A DNA stretch of 64,000 nt. Origin: Streptomyces sp. NBC_00193 (lineage in GTDB: Bacteria; Actinomycetota; Actinomycetes; Streptomycetales; Streptomycetaceae). The notes beneath the pieces were generated by a model that ran no database searches, was not told where the DNA came from, and worked only from the letters and a program-made list of their open reading frames with translations. The translations under genes were made by a program, and so were the position numbers. This document shows positions 59,779 through 64,000 of this stretch, one piece after another; the stretch's first letter is position 1; each line of letters starts with the position of its first letter. The DNA is taken from the NCBI RefSeq assembly GCF_026342735.1, contig NZ_JAPEMM010000002.1, positions 1,116,001 through 1,180,000 of the forward strand, given 5' to 3'.

Positions 59779-59841
59779 ACCGCCGGGTCGACGGCCACCG
59801 CCGGTCCGACGGCCCCTCCGGTACGACGACGCCCTCCGGTC
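59771..59841. repeat. About four 18-bp tandem units
   Basis: CGACGGCCACCGCCGGGT and drifted copies fill the gap between the SARP gene and the ABC transporter gene; the first unit overlaps the terminator arm, which may be the source of the duplication. Confidence 0.65.
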
Positions 59842-59865
59842 CGAAGGCGCCCTCCCGCCCCTCCC

Positions 59866-61716
59866 TCAGTGCAGGTCGGCCCGTTCGGCGGTGTCGTCGA
59901 TGAAGCCGCCCGACTGGTGCTGCCACAGCTTGGCGTAGGCGCCGTCCTCGTCGAGCAGCTGGTGGTGCGTGCCCTGCTCGACGATCCGCCCGCGGTCGAG
60001 GACGACGAGCTGGTCCATGGTGGCGACCGTGCTCAGCCGGTGCGCGACCACGAGCGCGGTCCGCCCGGCCATCAGCCGCCACAGCGCGTCCTGGACCAGG
60101 ATCTCGCTCTCGGAGTCCAGGGCGCTGGTCGCCTCGTCGAGGAGCAGGATCGGCGCGTCGCGCAGGATCGCCCGGGCGAGGGCGACCCGCTGGCGCTGGC
60201 CGCCGGACAGCTTCACCCCGCGCTCGCCCACCATGGTGTCGAAGCCGTCCGCCAGCCCGTCGGCGAACTCCGTGACGTGCGCCGCCTCGGCCGCGCGGCG
60301 GATCTCCGCCTCGGTGGCCTCCGGGCGGGCGAAGGCGATGTTGTCGCGCAGCGTGCGGTGGAACATCGCCGGGTCCTGGGGGACGTAGGCGATCAGGCTG
60401 CGCAGGTCGGCCTGGCTCAGCCGGCTGATGTCCTGCCCGCCGATCAGGATCCGGCCCGCGTCGATGTCCGTCATCCGCAGCAGCAGCCGGGTGAGCGTGG
60501 TCTTGCCCCCGCCGGACCGGCCGACGAGACCGAGCTTGGACCCCGCGGGCACGACCAGCTCCAGGCCCTCGAAGAGCGGCTTCCCGCCCTCGTGGCCGAA
60601 GCTCACGCGATCGAAACGGACTTCGGCGGTCGGCGGACGCCGCAGCGGTTCGGGCTCCACCGGGTCGAGCACGGTCGGCGGTGTCAGCAGCAGTTCGGTG
60701 AACTGCGCGGCCTCCGTCATCGAGCTCTCCAGACGGCGGTAGATCTGGTTGAACTCGAACATGATCCGCGTCGCGCTGGCGTAGTAGGTGAAGGCGACGA
60801 TGACCGCTTCCACCCCGTGCGCTCCTCCGCCGAGCACGATGGCGAGCATCAGCCCCAGCACGTTGGTCGCCACGGACAGGGGTGCGACCAGGGTGTCGAT
60901 GCGCAGGTTGCCGTAGTCCCACGAGCGCAGGGTGAGCTTCCTCGACTCCGCGACCCGGGTGCGGTGTTCGGCGGCCTCGCGCGATTCGGCGGCGAACGCC
61001 CGGACCGTGTCCATGTTCATCAGGCTGTCCGCCACGTGCCCGGACACCCGGGCGATCGCCTCCTCCCGCCGGGCGACGAGCACTTGGCGGCGACGGATCA
61101 GGGGCGCCACGCACAGCCCCGTGATCGTGATCATCACCAGGAGCCCGACGACGAGCAGCGGGTCGTACTGCCACAGCACCACCGAGGCGAACAGCAGGGG
61201 CACGAAGCTGCCCATGACCGAGAACGTCAGCGTGTCGACGAACTCCTCGAAGCGGGAGGCGAAGCTCAGGACCCTCTTCGTGAGGGATCCGGCGAAGTTG
61301 TCGTGGAAGAACGCCGCGTCCTTGGCGAACAGTTCGTCCATGCCGGTGACGTAGAGCTGCTCGATCCCGCGGGCGTCGAGGCGGTTCAGGCAGTGCAGCC
61401 CGATGCGCCAGAACGCCTCCGAGAGCAGCAGGACCCCGGCGAACCCGAGGACGTAGGGCATGGCCCAGCCGAGGGCCCCCTCGGTGGCCCCCGTGCCCTC
61501 TTCCCCGCCCGCGATCCGGCCGACGAGCTTCGCGACGACCAGCGGTGCGATGTAGTGGATGCCGATGTTGCCCAGCGCCGGGAGCAGCATCGCGGGCGCC
61601 GTCAGCCGGCGCAGGCGGACCAACTCCCGCCCGTAGTAACGGAGCGCGAGGAGCACGGGACTCCTGCGCGGTGGGTGTGTGTTCGGCGTACTTCCGTGCG
61701 ATTCGGGCGATCCCAT
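59866..61716 (-). CDS. ABC transporter, fused membrane and ATPase domains
   Basis: 616 residues: an exporter-type membrane domain (six helices, about 25-325) and an ATPase with Walker A GRSGGGKTT, signature LSGGQRQR, and Walker B ILLLDEATSALDSES. Half-transporter of the type that works as a homodimer or with another half. No peptidase C39 domain, so it would not cut a leader. Probably exports the mature peptide or gives resistance. ATG 61716 is chosen (AGGCAGGG upstream); the frame is open about 50 codons further. Confidence 0.9.
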   Translation of the reverse strand: MGSPESHGSTPNTHPPRRSPVLLALRYYGRELVRLRRLTAPAMLLPALGNIGIHYIAPLVVAKLVGRIAGGEEGTGATEGALGWAMPYVLGFAGVLLLSEAFWRIGLHCLNRLDARGIEQLYVTGMDELFAKDAAFFHDNFAGSLTKRVLSFASRFEEFVDTLTFSVMGSFVPLLFASVVLWQYDPLLVVGLLVMITITGLCVAPLIRRRQVLVARREEAIARVSGHVADSLMNMDTVRAFAAESREAAEHRTRVAESRKLTLRSWDYGNLRIDTLVAPLSVATNVLGLMLAIVLGGGAHGVEAVIVAFTYYASATRIMFEFNQIYRRLESSMTEAAQFTELLLTPPTVLDPVEPEPLRRPPTAEVRFDRVSFGHEGGKPLFEGLELVVPAGSKLGLVGRSGGGKTTLTRLLLRMTDIDAGRILIGGQDISRLSQADLRSLIAYVPQDPAMFHRTLRDNIAFARPEATEAEIRRAAEAAHVTEFADGLADGFDTMVGERGVKLSGGQRQRVALARAILRDAPILLLDEATSALDSESEILVQDALWRLMAGRTALVVAHRLSTVATMDQLVVLDRGRIVEQGTHHQLLDEDGAYAKLWQHQSGGFIDDTAERADLH

Positions 61717-61912
61717 CCCAACCCTGCCTTCTCGGACCGTCTGGCCAGAAAGCGGAGTGTCCCGCACGGGCGCCCGCGGGGTCCAAGGCTTTTCTCCCGA
61801 TAGCCGAAAACCGGCCGACCTGCGCACGAACCCCGACCGGCGTTCGCCTGGTGTACGCGCCGCCGTCACGCCAGGCTCCCTTACCTGAACCCCGGACGCG
61901 CTGTGCTGGGGT

Positions 61913-61934
61913 GTTCAGCCACCCCTCAACCGCG
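61913..61934 (+). promoter_or_regulatory. Candidate PHO box upstream of phospholipase gene
   Basis: GTTCAGCCACC followed by CCTCAACCGCG: two 11-bp direct repeat units sharing TCA, near the PhoP consensus GTTCACC in Streptomyces. It lies 15-37 bp before the ATG, so it would also need a promoter upstream of it. Confidence 0.35.
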
Positions 61935-61949
61935 GAGGTCGTCCCCGCC

Positions 61950-64000
61950 ATGGCAGAACTCAATCGTCGGCGTTTCCTGCAGCTCGCAGGCGGCACCACC
62001 GCCCTGACGATGCTGGGCGAGAGCATCGCCCGCGCCGCCGCCATCCCCGCACAGGGGACCACCGGCTCCATCGCGGACGTCGAGCACATCGTGGTGCTCA
62101 TGCAGGAGAACCGTTCCTTCGACCACTACTTCGGTGCGCTGCGCGGTGTCCGTGGCTTCGGCGACCCTCGTCCGGTGACCCTGCCCAGCGGCAAGTCCGT
62201 CTGGCACCAGTCCGACGGCACGAAGGAGACGCTGCCCTTCCGGCCGCCGTCCGAGGACCTCGGGATGGAGTTCCTCCAGGGACTCAACCACGACTGGGCG
62301 GGCGGCCAGAGCGCCTTCAACAAGGGCAAGTACGACAACTGGGTGCCCGCCAAGACGGCCACCACGATGGCCCACCTGACCCGCCAGGACATCCCCTTCC
62401 ACTACGCCCTGGCGGACGCGTTCACCATCTGCGACGCCTACCACTGCTCCTTCATCGGCTCCACCGACCCCAACCGCTACTACCTCTGGTCGGGCCACAC
62501 CGGCAACGACGGCCAGGGCGGCGGCCCGGTCCTCAACAACGCCGAGGCCGGCTACGGATGGACCACCTACCCGGAGCGCCTGGAGGCCGCCGGGGTCTCC
62601 TGGAAGGTCTACCAGGACATCGGCGACGGCCTGAACGCCGCCGGATCCTGGGGCTGGATCAACGACGCCTACCGAGGCAACTACGGCGACAACTCGCTGC
62701 TGTACTTCAACAGCTACCGCAACGCCCAACCGGGCAGCGCCCTCTACGAGAAGGCCCGTACGGGCACCGACGCGGCAGCGGGCGAAGGCTACTTCGAGAA
62801 GCTGCGCGCGGACGTGGTGGGAGGCACCCTCCCCCAGATCTCCTGGATCGCCGCCCCCGAAGCCTTCAGCGAGCACTCCAACTGGCCCTCCAACTACGGC
62901 GCCTGGTACATCTCCCAGGTCCTGGACGCGCTCACCGCCGACCCGGACGTGTGGGCGAAGACGGCCCTGTTCATCACCTACGACGAGAACGACGGCTTCT
63001 TCGACCACGTCGTCCCGCCGTACGCCCCCGCCAGTGCCGCGCAGGGCCTGTCGACGACGCCCACCGCCCTGGACGTGTTCCCCGGCAAGGCCGGGTACGT
63101 GGCCGGACCCTACGGCCTGGGCCCGCGCGTGCCGATGCTCGTCGTCTCCCCGTGGAGCACCGGCGGCTACGCCTGCTCCGAAACCTTCGACCACACCTCG
63201 GTCATCCGCTTCATGGAGCAGCGCTTCGGCGTCCACGAGCCCAACATCTCGCCCTGGCGCCGCGCCGTCTGCGGCGACCTGACCTCCGCCTTCGACTTCG
63301 CCCGCAAGGACACCGCCCCGGCCCCGCTGCCGGACACCGACGGCTGGTTCCCGCCGGACCGCGAGCGCCACCCCGACTTCCGGGCGACCCCGCCGGCCCA
63401 GGGGGCCATGCCCCGCCAGGAGAAGGGACTGCGCCCCACGCGCGCGCTCAAGTACGCCCCGTACGTGGACGGCGCCGCGCTCGTCTCCGAGGGCAGGTTC
63501 CGGCTGACGTTCAGCGGCGGCCCGGAGCTGGGCGCGCAGTTCTACGTCACCTCCGGCAACCGCACCGACGCTCCATGGACCTACACCACCGAGGCCGGCA
63601 AGTCGATCGCGGACACCTGGAACACCGCCTACTCGGCCGGTGCCACCGACCTGACCGTGCACGGCCCCAACGGCTTCCTGCGCGGCTTCCGCAACCCCGG
63701 CACCACCCCCGGCCCCGAGGTCACCGCCCGCCACAACGCCGCCACCGGGAACCTGGACCTCACCCTCACCAACGCCGGGAGCACCACCGCCACGGTGACG
63801 CTGACCAACGCCTACGGCGGCGGCCCGAAGCGCCTGACCGTCCCCAAGGGCGCCACCGTCAAGCACACCGTCTCCTTGAAGAACACCCGCCGCTGGTACG
63901 ACGTCACGGTCACCGCCTCCGGCTCCCGGGCCTTCCTGCGCCGCTTCGCCGGCAAGGTGGAGACCGGCGCGGCGGGCCTCTCGGACCCGGCGATCCTGAC
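61950..64000 (+). CDS. Tat-exported phosphocholine-type phospholipase C, 3' end cut
   Basis: At least 683 codons, still open at the window end. A twin-arginine signal NRRRFLQLAGGTTALTML is followed by the phospholipase/acid phosphatase domain with HIVVLMQENRSFDHYFG (the nucleophile Asn/Glu/Asp start), the HCSFIGSTDPNR segment, FITYDENDGFFDHVVPP and VIRFMEQRFGVHEPN, then C-terminal DUF756-type domains. The enzyme cleaves phosphatidylcholine outside the cell to free phosphate. GGAGG lies 12 nt upstream of ATG 61950. A PHO-like box precedes it. Confidence 0.92.
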   Translation, partial: MAELNRRRFLQLAGGTTALTMLGESIARAAAIPAQGTTGSIADVEHIVVLMQENRSFDHYFGALRGVRGFGDPRPVTLPSGKSVWHQSDGTKETLPFRPPSEDLGMEFLQGLNHDWAGGQSAFNKGKYDNWVPAKTATTMAHLTRQDIPFHYALADAFTICDAYHCSFIGSTDPNRYYLWSGHTGNDGQGGGPVLNNAEAGYGWTTYPERLEAAGVSWKVYQDIGDGLNAAGSWGWINDAYRGNYGDNSLLYFNSYRNAQPGSALYEKARTGTDAAAGEGYFEKLRADVVGGTLPQISWIAAPEAFSEHSNWPSNYGAWYISQVLDALTADPDVWAKTALFITYDENDGFFDHVVPPYAPASAAQGLSTTPTALDVFPGKAGYVAGPYGLGPRVPMLVVSPWSTGGYACSETFDHTSVIRFMEQRFGVHEPNISPWRRAVCGDLTSAFDFARKDTAPAPLPDTDGWFPPDRERHPDFRATPPAQGAMPRQEKGLRPTRALKYAPYVDGAALVSEGRFRLTFSGGPELGAQFYVTSGNRTDAPWTYTTEAGKSIADTWNTAYSAGATDLTVHGPNGFLRGFRNPGTTPGPEVTARHNAATGNLDLTLTNAGSTTATVTLTNAYGGGPKRLTVPKGATVKHTVSLKNTRRWYDVTVTASGSRAFLRRFAGKVETGAAGLSDPAIL

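Noticed and set aside
59771..59841. CRISPR array
   Set aside because: Units are 18 bp head to tail without spacers; a simple tandem repeat, and no cas genes are in the window.
61926..63866. 646-codon minus frame opposite phospholipase C
   Set aside because: Gly/Val-rich shadow; the plus frame has a Tat signal and all family motifs.

Overview
The window has the base composition and gene style of a Streptomyces chromosome. It is very GC-rich with strong G/C preference at third codon positions, uses many GTG and some TTG starts, packs genes into operons with 4-bp stop/start overlaps, and carries SARP, TetR and universal stress genes. The genus is inferred from these traits; no rRNA or other taxonomic marker is present.

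Left part (1-7.9 kb): an arsenic-type island (MIP channel, stub of a lost flavoprotein gene, ArsN1-like acetyltransferase, ArsR repressor, divergent Cys-tailed flavoprotein and MFS exporter), then a PaaI thioesterase, 2,4-dienoyl-CoA reductase (fadH) behind a MarR-type dyad, and an alpha/beta hydrolase. 8-14.4 kb is an alpha-mannoside operon on the minus strand (binding lipoprotein, two permeases, GH38 mannosidase). 14.4-18.5 kb is a worn region: paired upstream motifs, an orphan short ORF, a tRNA-shaped leader with a GCA anticodon ending 2 nt before the ATG of a broken gene, and two universal stress proteins.

Middle part (18.5-41 kb): a TetR/PLP-lyase pair, secreted GH27 alpha-galactosidase and GH89 alpha-N-acetylglucosaminidase, a membrane-linked sulfite-oxidase-like enzyme, the DUF1326/DUF2182 pair, an SbcD-like phosphoesterase coupled to a CYTH-like protein, a decayed gene behind an 18-bp perfect palindrome, then an esterase, P450, SDR, TetR, VOC protein, 3-hydroxyisobutyryl-CoA hydrolase, aromatic-type FAD monooxygenase, AraC regulator, Fsr-type MFS pump and a SAP/DUF6434 protein.

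Right part (41.2-61.7 kb) is the most interesting: a peptide natural product (RiPP) locus that combines enzymes usually seen in separate RiPP classes. A minus-strand operon gives an ABC exporter, a YcaO cyclodehydratase/thioamidation enzyme and its partner TfuA. A plus-strand operon gives a graspetide-like ATP-grasp ligase, a LuxR-type regulator, a cyclase-ATPase-TPR giant, a cytoplasmic subtilisin, a GAF protein and an XRE/NB-ARC regulator. A second minus-strand operon gives an 88-residue precursor peptide with a Cys-Ala-Cys-Gly-Leu-Trp core, a SPASM radical SAM enzyme, a PqqD-like recognition protein, an FAD oxidoreductase and an S9 peptidase. A SARP activator and an ABC transporter follow. 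The C-terminal 63 residues of the LuxR-type regulator align without gaps to the leader of the precursor peptide (about 18 identities in 44 positions by eye) and have their own start codon and ribosome binding site, which ties the plus-strand operon to the radical SAM operon and suggests leader-based feedback control.

The window ends inside a Tat-exported phospholipase C behind a possible PHO box. A theme across the window is short in-frame tandem repeats (9, 15, 18 bp) placed exactly at gene starts or stops.
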